DNA of 64,000 bases from RGIG990 sp045589455 (GTDB taxonomy: Bacteria > Verrucomicrobiota > Kiritimatiellia > RFP12 > UBA3636), in the NCBI GenBank assembly GCA_045589455.1, contig JAZNPC010000070.1:1-64000 (forward strand), in the 5' to 3' direction. The translations under genes were made by a program, and so were the position numbers. The stretch's first letter is position 1. Each line of letters opens with the position of its first letter. Of this stretch, positions 17,454 through 26,103 are shown piece by piece. The notes under the pieces were generated by a model. The model was not told where the DNA came from. It was given only the letters and a program-made list of their open reading frames with translations, and made no database searches.

Positions 17454-19730
17454 ATGTTTACAAGTATTGTTAAGCGCGATGGACGTATTGCTCAGTTCGA
17501 GCGCGCAAAGATATCAGAAGCAATCTATAAGGCAATGCATGCTGTTGGTCATGGCGAAATGCCAGATGCAGAGCGTGTGTTTGATCATGTATATGAAATT
17601 CTAGAAAACAATTTTAAAGAGAATCGTCCAACAGTTGAGCAGATTCAAGATGCAGTAGAATTGGCTCTCATGCAAGAGGGCTTTGAGGATGTTGCTAAGG
17701 CATACATTCTTTATCGTGCATCACGCACTCGCACACGTGAGATGAAGACAGGTCTAATGCGCATCTTTGATGAGCTTACCTTTGCTGATGCAAGTGCAAG
17801 TGATATGAAGCGCGACAACGCTAATGTTGATGGCGATACAGCTATGGGTATGATGCTTAAGTATGGTAGTGAGGGTGCAAAGGATTACTATGAGAAGTAT
17901 CTTCTAGCTGCAGACCACGCACGTGCTCATCGTGAGGGTGATATCCATATCCATGATTTTGATTTTTATGCTTTGACAACAACCTGTTGCCAGATTGATT
18001 TGATTCGTCTTTTCTCTGGTGGTTTCTCTACAGGTCACGGCTTCCTACGTGAGCCAAACGATATCCGTAGCTATGCTGCGCTAGCATGTATTGCTGTTCA
18101 ATCTAACCAGAATGATCAGCATGGTGGTCAATCTATTGTAAACTTTGACTATGGTCTAGCTCCAGGAGTAAAGAAGACATATCGTAAGAGCTTAATCTCT
18201 AATACAGTAAAAGCTTTCAAGCTTCTAGCTCCTGAATGTGACATTTCTAAGGATAGCGTAAAGCTTGCTCTTGAGCATATTAAGCAGAATACAGGCACAG
18301 AGCCTTCAATTCAGGCAAACGAAGCATTTTCTGCTGCTGCAATGGCTTGGTTAATTGAAACAACTGGTTCTGAATCTACAGCAAAGAAGATTTTTGAATT
18401 TGTTGCTCGTGAGGCATATGCAGAGACAGATTCTGCAACATATCAAGCAATGGAAGCACTTATCCATAATCTTAACACAATGCATAGCCGTGCTGGTGCA
18501 CAAACACCATTTAGCTCTATCAACTATGGTATGGATACTTCCCCAGAAGGTAGAATGGTTGTTAAGAATATGCTTCTAGCAACAGAGCGTGGTCTTGGTC
18601 AGGGTGAAACACCTATCTTCCCAATTCAGATTTTCCGCGTAAAGTCTGGTGTAAACTATAATGATGGTGATCCAAACTACGATTTGTTCCAGCTTTCATG
18701 CCGTGTAAGCGCAAAGCGTTTGTTCCCTAACTTCTCATTCATTGATGCACCATTCAACCTACAGTACTACAAGCCAGGTCATCCAGAAACAGAGATTTCT
18801 TACATGGGTTGCCGTACACGTGTAATGGGTAACGTTTATGATCGCACACGTGAAATTGCTCCAGGTCGTGGAAATTTAAGCTTCACATCTATTAACCTTC
18901 CTCGTATTGCGATTGAGGCTAATAAGGATGAAAATGCTTTCTATGATAATCTATTTAGAAAGATGGAATTAGTTTGCAAGCAGCTAGAGGATCGCTTTGA
19001 AATTCAAGCTCGCAAGCGTGTACGTAACTACCCATTCCTAATGGGTCAGGGCGTATGGATAGATTCTGAAAAGCTAGGCTGGAATGATGAGGTTCGCGAT
19101 GTTCTAAAGCACGGAACATTATCACTTGGCTTTATTGGTCTTGCAGAAACACTTACAGCACTTTATGGACAGCACCATGGTGAGAGCGAGGAAATGCAGC
19201 AGAAGGGTCTAGAAATTGTTGGCCGCATGCGTAAGTTCCTAGATGATCGCTCTGCAGAAAGAGGTATGAACTATACACTTCTTGCTACACCTGCTGAAGG
19301 CTTGTCTGGTCGCTTTATTCGTATGGATAAGAAGCGTTATGGTATTATTCCAGGTGTAACAGACAAGGAATACTATACAAATAGCTTCCACATACCTGTA
19401 CGCTTCCACATCTCTGCATTTGATAAGATTCGTCTAGAGGCTCCTTATCATGCATTGACAAATGCTGGTCACATTTCTTACGTTGAGTTGGATGGTGATA
19501 CAGCACACAATCCAAAGGCATTTGAGGCAGTTATTCGTGCAATGCACGATGCAGGTATTGGCTATGGTTCTGTTAATCATCCAGTAGATAGAGACCCTGT
19601 ATGTGGATATACAGGCATCATTGAAGATGTTTGCCCACGCTGTGGTCGCCGTGAAAATGAAACTATTAGTCCAGAGAAGCTAGAAGAGCTTCGCCGTATC
19701 TATCCAAATATGCCATGTCTAATCAAATAA
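17454..19730 (+). CDS. nrdD: Anaerobic ribonucleoside-triphosphate reductase, large part (lacks glycyl-radical end)
   Basis: A 758-residue class III ribonucleotide reductase that makes dNTPs under anaerobic conditions. Residues 1-95 are an ATP-cone (SIVKRDGRIAQFERAKISEA), the allosteric activity site. The catalytic barrel follows, with EGDIHIHDFDFYALTTTCCQ, GGFSTGHGFLREPND, NDQHGGQSI, FQLSCRVSAKRLFPNF and YMGCRTRVMG. The zinc-binding end is present as VDRDPVCGYTGIIEDVCPRC. In family members the chain then runs on into the glycyl-radical loop R-V/I-x-G-Y, but here it stops 30 residues after the last zinc-site cysteine. That loop is encoded by the next small gene in another frame. The enzyme can work only if the two parts assemble. 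An NrdR-like box lies upstream. Confidence 0.93.
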   Translation: MFTSIVKRDGRIAQFERAKISEAIYKAMHAVGHGEMPDAERVFDHVYEILENNFKENRPTVEQIQDAVELALMQEGFEDVAKAYILYRASRTRTREMKTGLMRIFDELTFADASASDMKRDNANVDGDTAMGMMLKYGSEGAKDYYEKYLLAADHARAHREGDIHIHDFDFYALTTTCCQIDLIRLFSGGFSTGHGFLREPNDIRSYAALACIAVQSNQNDQHGGQSIVNFDYGLAPGVKKTYRKSLISNTVKAFKLLAPECDISKDSVKLALEHIKQNTGTEPSIQANEAFSAAAMAWLIETTGSESTAKKIFEFVAREAYAETDSATYQAMEALIHNLNTMHSRAGAQTPFSSINYGMDTSPEGRMVVKNMLLATERGLGQGETPIFPIQIFRVKSGVNYNDGDPNYDLFQLSCRVSAKRLFPNFSFIDAPFNLQYYKPGHPETEISYMGCRTRVMGNVYDRTREIAPGRGNLSFTSINLPRIAIEANKDENAFYDNLFRKMELVCKQLEDRFEIQARKRVRNYPFLMGQGVWIDSEKLGWNDEVRDVLKHGTLSLGFIGLAETLTALYGQHHGESEEMQQKGLEIVGRMRKFLDDRSAERGMNYTLLATPAEGLSGRFIRMDKKRYGIIPGVTDKEYYTNSFHIPVRFHISAFDKIRLEAPYHALTNAGHISYVELDGDTAHNPKAFEAVIRAMHDAGIGYGSVNHPVDRDPVCGYTGIIEDVCPRCGRRENETISPEKLEELRRIYPNMPCLIK

Positions 19731-19774
19731 TTTATAACCCAAACCCAAACAAAAAATAAAGGAGTAATAATCTA

Positions 19775-19957
19775 ATGAATTCAGTAGCTGAATCCAAAAA
19801 ATATGGAGCCCAGAACGGAAGCTTCGGCAACGGGGTGAAGTTTGAGAGAATCCGCCGTATCACAGGCTACCTTGTTGGCACTATTGATCGTTTCAATGAT
19901 GCAAAGCGTTGTGAAGAGTCAGAGCGAGTAAAGCATGGCACAAAAGACAATGCTTAA
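19775..19957 (+). CDS. Stand-alone glycyl-radical domain of NrdD
   Basis: A 60-residue protein whose last 38 residues, FERIRRITGYLVGTIDRF and on to the ERVKHG end, match the C-terminal glycyl-radical segment of class III NrdD; the radical glycine would be Gly31 in RITGY. It has its own strong ribosome-binding site (AAAGGAG, ~17 bases before the ATG). It sits 44 bases after the nrdD stop in a different frame, and overlaps nrdG by 23 bases. The split is therefore not a single sequencing frameshift. The unrelated N-terminal 20 residues are polar and Gly/Asn-rich, perhaps a linker. It presumably docks into the large subunit and is activated by NrdG, by analogy with the spare glycyl-radical protein GrcA (YfiD) of pyruvate formate-lyase. 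Confidence 0.85.
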   Translation: MNSVAESKKYGAQNGSFGNGVKFERIRRITGYLVGTIDRFNDAKRCEESERVKHGTKDNA

Positions 19958-20465
19958 TATAGCAGGCATTGAAGAGGATTCGATAACGGACGGGCCGGGC
20001 TTACGGTTCGTCCTTTTCGTTCAAGGGTGTCCACATCACTGTGAAGGGTGTCACAATCCTGAAACACACGAGTTTGGTGTGGGAACAAATCATTCTGTTG
20101 ATTATCTCTTCAAGCGCATTATACGCAATCCATTGCAATCTGGTGTGACCTTTAGTGGGGGAGAGCCATTTTGCCAACCAGAGGGGCTAGCATTGCTTGC
20201 ACGTCTTCTTAAAGAGGCTGGCTATCATGTTGCTTCGTTTACCGGTTTTACATTTGAGCAGATTATTGCTTCTGAGAATCAAGCAGTACATGAGCTACTA
20301 AAAAACATCGACATATTAGTTGATGGTCCATTTGTATTAGCAGAACGAGACTTGGAGCTACGCTTTAGAGGAAGTCGAAATCAACGTGTACTTGATGTTC
20401 CTGCATCTCTAAAAGCAGGTAAGGCTGTTCCAACATCAGATGATGATTGGGGCTACGAACCTTAG
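19935..20465 (+). CDS. nrdG: Anaerobic ribonucleotide reductase activase
   Basis: A 176-residue radical SAM activating enzyme. The cluster motif is CPHHCEGC (Cys 32, 36, 39) within FVQGCPHHCEGCHNPETHEF, the typical NrdG sequence, and VTFSGGEPFCQPEGL gives the SAM-binding GGE motif. It generates the glycyl radical on NrdD; here the target is the separate 60-residue protein. Its ATG lies inside the end of that gene (23-base overlap) with no strong ribosome-binding site of its own, so translation is probably coupled and the two proteins made in fixed proportion. Length is typical. Confidence 0.95.
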   Translation: MAQKTMLNIAGIEEDSITDGPGLRFVLFVQGCPHHCEGCHNPETHEFGVGTNHSVDYLFKRIIRNPLQSGVTFSGGEPFCQPEGLALLARLLKEAGYHVASFTGFTFEQIIASENQAVHELLKNIDILVDGPFVLAERDLELRFRGSRNQRVLDVPASLKAGKAVPTSDDDWGYEP

Positions 20466-20785
20466 ATTTAGCGTGATGCACGTGATGACTAGGACGATGC
20501 TGGCTCGCGCCCCACGCTGAGACGCTGAGTGCGCAGAGAATTGTTTTAGGGCGCAGTCGCTTGGGGTTCTAGGATATCGTAGTAGCTTGCTTTAGCGCCC
20601 TTATCTGTGTTTTGAATGCACCAAATTTGTTCTGTGCTGTGGCATTCTTGCCGCAGGTATCCGCTTGCGCATAATAAACTGAAATCATATGTGCAAAACT
20701 CTTATGACTATGGCTAATAAACCACAATCGTAGGGGGCAGAACTAATAGTAGGAAAATAAAAGTACCCCATTGGCTGTGTCCATA

Positions 20786-20807
20786 TTTGTTGATTGTTGA
20801 TTGTTGT
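20786..20807. repeat. TTGTTGA heptamer tract 1
   Basis: TTTGTTGATTGTTGATTG is about three tandem copies of a 7-base unit. Related tracts occur in four other intergenic sites of this window (20994, 43280, 52209, 59354). Confidence 0.6.
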
Positions 20808-20878
20808 ATTCTTCCGTGCAGCGGCATTCTTGCCGTAGTTCGTGCTTGCCCGCCCATTCGGGTGCTATAGATTATTAT

Positions 20879-20957
20879 GGAGAAGCGACTTCCAGTCGCT
20901 TTGCGTTCCACAATGAGCGCGCTTTGCGCGCATAAAGCGACTAGAAGTCGCTTCTCC
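20879..20957. repeat. Long inverted repeat (cruciform-capable)
   Basis: The left arm 20879-20905 begins GGAGAAGCGACTTCCAGTCG. The right arm 20929-20957 is its reverse complement with one substitution and a 2-base indel. The 23-base interior contains a second stem, GCGCGC-TTT-GCGCGC. Each arm also contains its own small palindrome (GCGACTTCCAGTCGC). There is no T-run, so it is not a standard terminator. Confidence 0.8.
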
Positions 20958-20993
20958 ACAAACTTTCCCCGCGCGCTTCCGCGCCCTCTCTAA

Positions 20994-21024
20994 TTTGTTG
21001 GCTGTTGATTGTTGGTTGTTGATT
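20994..21024. repeat. TTGTTGA heptamer tract 2
   Basis: Degenerate tandem heptamers (TTGTTGG CTGTTGA TTGTTGG type) just before the glnN terminator. Same family as the tract at 20786. Confidence 0.55.
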
Positions 21025-21031
21025 CTTAACT

Positions 21032-21059
21032 AAAAAAGGGTGGCAATGCCACCCTTTTT
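21032..21059 (-). terminator. Terminator of glnN (bidirectional hairpin)
   Basis: AAAAAGGGTGGCA and TGCCACCCTTTTT form a near-perfect palindrome immediately beyond the glnN stop. The A/T runs on both sides allow termination in either direction, for glnN and for anything read from nrdG. Confidence 0.9.
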
Positions 21060-21061
21060 GG

Positions 21062-23200
21062 TTAGTACAAGAAGAGCATTTCTCTATATTTTGGTAATGG
21101 CCACTTTTGGTCATCAACAACTTGCTCTAAATTATCAACGATTTCTCTGAGCTTAGTCATTTCGTTAATAATCTCAGGTGCATTCATTGCTACTAATGCT
21201 GCATCAAGCATCGTGCAGCACTCAGTGATTGCATCAATTCCTACACCAAGTAGGGTCGCTTTATTGCGCACGCCAGTTGTACCAGCATTAAACTTCAATT
21301 TTGTAGCAACATCTAGTGATTCAAGTGCTGTCTTGTATTCAGACATAACAACAGGCATGATAACGCTGCTAGCAAGCTCAGAAGCAATTTCACCCTCAAT
21401 GCGTAATCTACGATAGTAATCCTCTAGGAATACTTCATAGCGAGAGCTCATCTCAAGCTTTGAAAGAACGGCATACTTTTCTAAAAATTTTTGATTGTTG
21501 TTATCCAACAAAGGCTTTAAAGCTTCAAGTGTATTTGGAAGATTTGGTAATCCACGCTTTTCTGCTTCCTTGCGCCATTCATCACTATAGCCATTACCAT
21601 TAAAGATGATGCGCTTGTGTTTCTTCATTACATCCTTAAGAACACTCTGCAATTGCTCGTTAAAATCTTCTGAAGTAATCTTCTCAAGCTTTTCAGAAAT
21701 GTAATCCATTGATTCAGCAACAATTGTATTGAGCATCATATTAACATTTGCGCAAGATTGGCTTGAGCCAGGAGAGCGGAACTCAAACTTGTTGCTTGTA
21801 AATGCAAATGGACTTGTACGATTGCGGTCTGTTGCATCTCTTGGAAGAGGTGGTAATGTATCTACACCAATACGCATTGGCTCTAGCTTCTTACTTGCCT
21901 TGCGGTCACCTGCAACAATGCGCTCTACGATTTCATTTAGCTGATCGCCCAAGAATATAGATATGATTGCTGGAGGTGCTTCACCAGCACCAAGACGGTG
22001 ATCATTACCCACGCTGCATGTGCAAGCTCTCAAAAGGTCTGCATGCAAATCAATGCCACGAATAATAGCAGCAAGGACAGTTAGGAAAATCATGTTCTGC
22101 TCAGGATCTTTACCTGGATCAAGCAAGTTACGTGAACCATATGAAACAGACCAGTTATTATGCTTACCAGAACCATTAACACCAATAAATGGCTTTTCAT
22201 GGAGAAGACACATTAGGCCATAGCGCTCAGCAACTGTGCGTAGGACCTCCATAACAAGCATGTTGTGGTCAACTGATAGATTTAGCTCTTCAAATACTGG
22301 TGCTAGTTCAAACTGGGCAGGAGCAACCTCATTGTGGCGAGTCTTAGCAGGGATACCAAGTGCCCAAAGCTCTTTTTCAACCTCAGTCATAAAGGAAACA
22401 ATGCGAGGCTTAATAGAACCAAAGTAGTGGTCCTCAAGCTGCTGATGCTTTGCTGGTGGAGCACCAAATAATGTGCGGCCAGTCTGAATTAAGTCTGGTC
22501 TCTGTAAATAGAACTTTTTATCAATTAAAAAATATTCTTGCTCAGCACCAAGTGTTACCTTGAAATTTGCTTCTTCAACTCCGAAGCAATTCATTAAACG
22601 GCGAGTAGAAGCCTTCAATGCTTGGATAGAGCGAAGTAGAGGAGTCTTTTTGTCTAGAGCAGCACCAGTATAGCTACAAAATGCTGTAGGAATACAAAGT
22701 GTAGCACCATTAGGATGACGCTTAATAAACGCAGGACTAGTTGGATCCCATGCAGTATAGCCACGAGCCTCAAATGTGGAGCGAATACCACCAGAAGGGA
22801 AGCTTGATGCATCAGATTCACCAACAACAAGATTCTTGCCGCTAAATGACATTATTGCGCCACTCTTACCATCTGGTTCAAGGAAAGAATCATGCTTTTC
22901 TGCTGTGCCGCTAGTTAATGGTTGGAACCAGTGAGTATAGTGGGTTGCTCCACGTTCAATAGCCCATTCCTTCATTGCATGTGCAACATCACCAGCAATT
23001 GATGGGTCAAGTGGTGTTCCATTGCTTATTGTAGCAATTAGCTGCTCGGCAATTCCTTTAGAAAGATACTGTCGAATAGCAACCTCGTTAAATACGTCGT
23101 TGCCATAAAACTCAATATTTGCAGGAGCAAGCTCTATCCTTTCTAAAGTAGGCTTGTCTGCGATTTTTGCTATTGCATCAAATCTTTCAGAACTACTCAT
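21062..23200 (-). CDS. glnN: Glutamine synthetase type III
   Basis: A 712-residue GSIII, the long form found in Bacteroidota, cyanobacteria and many anaerobes, which joins ammonia to glutamate with ATP. Recognisable segments are VTLGAEQEYFLID (first metal-ligand glutamate), TRHNEVAPAQFELAPVFEE and HEKPFIGVNGSGKHNNWSVS (glutamate/ATP-binding loop). NKFEFRSPGSSQSCANVNMM is the nucleotide-binding arginine region. The C-terminal ~150 residues are GSIII-specific and helical. It is monocistronic with its own terminator. It marks ammonia as a major nitrogen source, relevant because two purine enzymes in this window seem to have lost glutaminase function. GAGG lies 8-9 bases before the ATG on the minus strand. 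Confidence 0.95.
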   Translation of the reverse strand: MSSSERFDAIAKIADKPTLERIELAPANIEFYGNDVFNEVAIRQYLSKGIAEQLIATISNGTPLDPSIAGDVAHAMKEWAIERGATHYTHWFQPLTSGTAEKHDSFLEPDGKSGAIMSFSGKNLVVGESDASSFPSGGIRSTFEARGYTAWDPTSPAFIKRHPNGATLCIPTAFCSYTGAALDKKTPLLRSIQALKASTRRLMNCFGVEEANFKVTLGAEQEYFLIDKKFYLQRPDLIQTGRTLFGAPPAKHQQLEDHYFGSIKPRIVSFMTEVEKELWALGIPAKTRHNEVAPAQFELAPVFEELNLSVDHNMLVMEVLRTVAERYGLMCLLHEKPFIGVNGSGKHNNWSVSYGSRNLLDPGKDPEQNMIFLTVLAAIIRGIDLHADLLRACTCSVGNDHRLGAGEAPPAIISIFLGDQLNEIVERIVAGDRKASKKLEPMRIGVDTLPPLPRDATDRNRTSPFAFTSNKFEFRSPGSSQSCANVNMMLNTIVAESMDYISEKLEKITSEDFNEQLQSVLKDVMKKHKRIIFNGNGYSDEWRKEAEKRGLPNLPNTLEALKPLLDNNNQKFLEKYAVLSKLEMSSRYEVFLEDYYRRLRIEGEIASELASSVIMPVVMSEYKTALESLDVATKLKFNAGTTGVRNKATLLGVGIDAITECCTMLDAALVAMNAPEIINEMTKLREIVDNLEQVVDDQKWPLPKYREMLFLY

Positions 23201-23483
23201 AATAACCTCTATAAAACTTTAATATCTATTAAAGAATATTAATCTTTTAATGAAACAAATATTTTATGTTATTTATCTTTTTTTTACAATACGTAATTAT
23301 CATTTAATGTAATATTTATTGATATACTAATATGTAATCAATTTCATATTAAGCATGTCTTCACTTGGGTGAATCATAAAAATATCGTTTTTTGTATTTG
23401 GTTTTTAACGTTTTTTTATGTGAGAGTACATTGTTCAAATATTAGCCTTGCTGAATATTCAAAAATAGTCAATAAAATTTAAA
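23201..23483. other. Upstream region of glnN and end of the first symporter gene
   Basis: About 280 bases, extremely A+T-rich, without a gene. The glnN promoter must be here, but no consensus -35/-10 stands out on the minus strand. A loose inverted repeat (TTAAAGA/TCTTTTAA, ~23231-23254) lies just upstream of the glnN start and could be an operator. Confidence 0.35.
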
Positions 23484-23519
23484 AAGCGATGGTAGTAGTT
23501 ATAACACCATCGCTTAAAT
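23484..23519 (-). terminator. Terminator of the first AGCS gene
   Basis: AAGCGATGG (23484-23492) pairs with CCATCGCTT (23507-23515), with A/T runs outside. The same stem sequence ends the second AGCS gene (26104-26139), although the loops differ. Confidence 0.8.
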
Positions 23520-23531
23520 CATATTTGCAAA

Positions 23532-24989
23532 TTATTCAATAATTTCACCACGTTTCTTACGTTCAAAGAAATCACGTGTTTCCTTTACAATTACGCCAGA
23601 TAGAGCAAACAAAGCGACCATGTTAGGAAGAGCCATGATACCATTGAATATATCAGCGATAATCCAAACTGCTGAGATTGTCATGTATGGACCAATGAAT
23701 ACAGCTAAGATGTATAACCAACGGAAGGCAATAACAGGCTTCATTTTACCCTTGGTTAAATATTCTAGACAGCGCTCGCTATAATAGTTCCAGCCAAGAA
23801 TTGTTGTGAAACCAAATAGGATCATACAGATAGCTATAATTGTATCAGTTAAAGTTTTGCTTAAGAATGGTAGACCTACATTAAATGCATACATTGTTGC
23901 TTCAGCGCCTTCGCCATTTGCCCCTGTATAAGCACCAGTCATAACAAGAGCTAGACCTGTCATTGAGCAAACGATGATTGTATCTAGAAATGTACCTGTC
24001 ATAGATACAAGACCTTGGCGAACTGGCTCGTTTGTCTGTGCAGCAGCTGCAGCAATAGGAGCAGAACCAAGACCAGCCTCATTGGAGAAAATACCACGAG
24101 CAACACCCTTTTGCATTGCTACAATCATAGCTCCAAGCATACCTCCACCAACGGCATTAAGACCAAAGGCAGATTTAAAGATTAAAATAATAGCATCGTC
24201 AATCTTTTTAATATTATAGACGATTAGTAGTAAAGAAATTGCCAAATATATTATAACCATAATAGGAATTACTTTTTCTGAAACCTTACCAATTCTCTGA
24301 ATACCACCGATAACTACTAGACCAACAAGTAATGCAAGAACAATACTTGAAACAATAGTTACGATTGTATATTCAGTACCAAGGAAAGTAAATTTAGCAA
24401 TATCTGAACTAGCAAAGATAGTTGTATATGCTGTGTTAACAGCTGTATTGATTGAATTTACCTGTGAGAATGTACCAATACCAAATAGTCCAACTAGCAC
24501 ACCTGCAAAAGCAAAGAATTTTGCTAACCAAATCCATTTTTGACCCATGCCACGCTCAATGTAATAGAAAGGACCACCTAGAACATGGTTGGTTTCTAAA
24601 TCGTGTGTGCGGTACTTAATAGCTAAAAGACCTTCAGAATATTTTGTAGCCATACCAAATAGAGCCGCTAGCCACATCCAGAATAGAGCGCCAGGACCAC
24701 CAGCGACAACAGCTGTTGCAACACCTACAATGTTACCTGTACCAATTGTTGCAGAAAGAGCAGTGCAAAGTGCAGCAAAGCTTGTTACTTCACCTTTGCC
24801 TGATTTTTCGTTCTTTAGCATATACTTCATTGCTAAAGGAAGACGAACGAATTGCATTCCTCCTAAACGGATAGTTAGGAAAAGGCCACCAAGAATGATA
24901 AGTAAAATTAATGGTACTCCCCAAACGTAACCATTAATAATCTTTAATATATCTGTGAAACGCTCTAACAGTGTTGCCTGTTCTGTCAT
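23532..24989 (-). CDS. Sodium:alanine symporter, AGCS family (copy 1)
   Basis: A 485-residue polytopic inner-membrane protein with about 11 helices. It shows the AGCS (TC 2.A.25) signatures GGPGALFWMWLAALFGMATK near residue 95 and GIFSNEAGLGSAPIAAAA near residue 300. These carriers import alanine or glycine with sodium or protons. The family's conserved FTTILGWNYYSERCLEYL is near the C-terminus. Clearly paralogous to the gene at 26158-27594, with which it shares domain layout and even the terminator stem. The charged tail FFERKKRGEIIE is almost the same in both. A GH16 gene lies between the two. Confidence 0.92.
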   Translation of the reverse strand: MTEQATLLERFTDILKIINGYVWGVPLILLIILGGLFLTIRLGGMQFVRLPLAMKYMLKNEKSGKGEVTSFAALCTALSATIGTGNIVGVATAVVAGGPGALFWMWLAALFGMATKYSEGLLAIKYRTHDLETNHVLGGPFYYIERGMGQKWIWLAKFFAFAGVLVGLFGIGTFSQVNSINTAVNTAYTTIFASSDIAKFTFLGTEYTIVTIVSSIVLALLVGLVVIGGIQRIGKVSEKVIPIMVIIYLAISLLLIVYNIKKIDDAIILIFKSAFGLNAVGGGMLGAMIVAMQKGVARGIFSNEAGLGSAPIAAAAAQTNEPVRQGLVSMTGTFLDTIIVCSMTGLALVMTGAYTGANGEGAEATMYAFNVGLPFLSKTLTDTIIAICMILFGFTTILGWNYYSERCLEYLTKGKMKPVIAFRWLYILAVFIGPYMTISAVWIIADIFNGIMALPNMVALFALSGVIVKETRDFFERKKRGEIIE

Positions 24990-25322
24990 TTTATATTACT
25001 TTCTTTTATGTAGTTGTTTTATTAAATAGTAGTTTAGAAGACTAACCATAAAATCTTATTTTATTACATGTAATAAAAGCAAGGTTGCTTACTTTATCAT
25101 AAATTTAAACTTTTGGGTAGGGAAATTTAAAGGATAATTAGAATTCGTTTTTAATTTAAAATAAAATCATTTCACAATATAAAACCACTACTGTATTTCG
25201 CCAAAGGCTAATATAGTAGTGGTTAATTTTAACCCCTATGCCTTTGTGTCATTGTATCTATTTCGCATTTTAGGCATAGCATACGTTAATTTTTGATATG
25301 GGTTGCTGATAGTCGTATCGTT
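24990..25322. other. Intergenic region between GH16 gene and first AGCS gene
   Basis: These 333 bases have no gene. They carry the terminator-like hairpin of the GH16 gene (25183-25224) and the upstream region of the AGCS gene, whose ATG is preceded on the minus strand by AGAAAGTAAT. A conserved-looking promoter was not identified. Confidence 0.45.
25183..25224 (-). terminator. Terminator after the GH16 gene
   Basis: AACCACTACT (25183-25192) and AGTAGTGGTT (25215-25224) pair perfectly around a 22-base loop. Read on the minus strand the right-hand side continues into TTTTAT. It lies about 100 bases after the GH16 stop. Confidence 0.65.
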
Positions 25323-26078
25323 TTATTGATAGACTCTTACATAATCAATTTCATACCGAGCAGGGAAGATGCTTTCATCAATCCCTTCTAAGCCACCCCA
25401 TGTGCCACCAATAGCGAGGTTTAGTAGTAAAAACATCTCTTTGTCAAATGGATATGGATCCATGTCTATGTTTTCACCACGCTTGAATTCACATACCATT
25501 GCTTCATCAATAAAGTAGCGTATGCCTTCTTCATCCCACTCAATAGCAAAAACAGCTAACCGGTTTTCTGGGATAGAAGTCTTGAAGGTTTTGGCACCAG
25601 CTCTTGCATATTCGCCATTCTTGGTTCCGTGTAGCGTAAAATGAAATACTCCAGGGTTATAACCAACATATTCCATAATGTCTAATTCACCACATCGTGG
25701 CCAACCGACCTTGCTGATATCTGTGCCCATCATCCAAATTGCAGGCCATGTGCCTCTGCCCATAGGTACCTTTGCTTTTATTTCAAAGCGACCATATTTC
25801 CAGGAAGCTTTTCCTTGGGTTGTTATTTCTGCAGATGTACATGTGGCAATACCATTGCCATAATCGTAATTTTCACGATGTGCTTCTATGATTAGTTTAC
25901 CATCCTCTATGCGAAGATTTTTTGAGCGATTCTTTGTATAGTACTGTTCCTCTTTGTTTCTTATGAAGCCAGTATCATATTTCCATTTGCTTTCATCAAG
26001 CACTGGTGAATCAAATTCATCATGCCAAACTAGCTTTAAGGTTTTGCCCTTTGAGGTTACAACTGTTTCTTTTGCCAT
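25323..26078 (-). CDS. GH16 glycoside hydrolase (beta-glucanase/laminarinase-like)
   Basis: A 251-residue GH16 domain. The catalytic motif is ELDIMEYVG (E-x-D-x-x-E, nucleophile and acid/base glutamates), preceded by RFEIKAKVPMGRGTWPAIWM and followed by FHFTLHG and FAIEWDEEGIRYFIDE. These match bacterial beta-1,3(4)-glucanases. I start at ATG 26078, which has a ribosome-binding site (GCAGGGGGC). A longer frame upstream passes through the terminator hairpin of the preceding gene and overlaps it. From this start there is no signal peptide, unusual for an enzyme that attacks polymers. An apparent hydrophobic segment in the longer frame (MLGVTIAFLSPLQGA) would be read out of the terminator stem, so a secreted form cannot be fully excluded. 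Confidence 0.85.
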   Translation of the reverse strand: MAKETVVTSKGKTLKLVWHDEFDSPVLDESKWKYDTGFIRNKEEQYYTKNRSKNLRIEDGKLIIEAHRENYDYGNGIATCTSAEITTQGKASWKYGRFEIKAKVPMGRGTWPAIWMMGTDISKVGWPRCGELDIMEYVGYNPGVFHFTLHGTKNGEYARAGAKTFKTSIPENRLAVFAIEWDEEGIRYFIDEAMVCEFKRGENIDMDPYPFDKEMFLLLNLAIGGTWGGLEGIDESIFPARYEIDYVRVYQ

Positions 26079-26103
26079 ATCTGCCCCCTGCAATGGTGAT
26101 AAA

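Larger units (their letters stand above)
20466..21031. other. Repeat-rich intergenic region between nrdG and glnN
   Basis: About 570 bases with no gene. It contains a near-duplicate motif, GGCATTCTTGCCG, at ~20641 and ~20823 with similar flanks, a long inverted repeat (20879-20957), and two tracts of TTGTTGA heptamers (20786-20807 and 20994-21024). Local G+C is higher than in the surroundings, so this may be a hotspot of small-repeat insertion. Confidence 0.6.
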
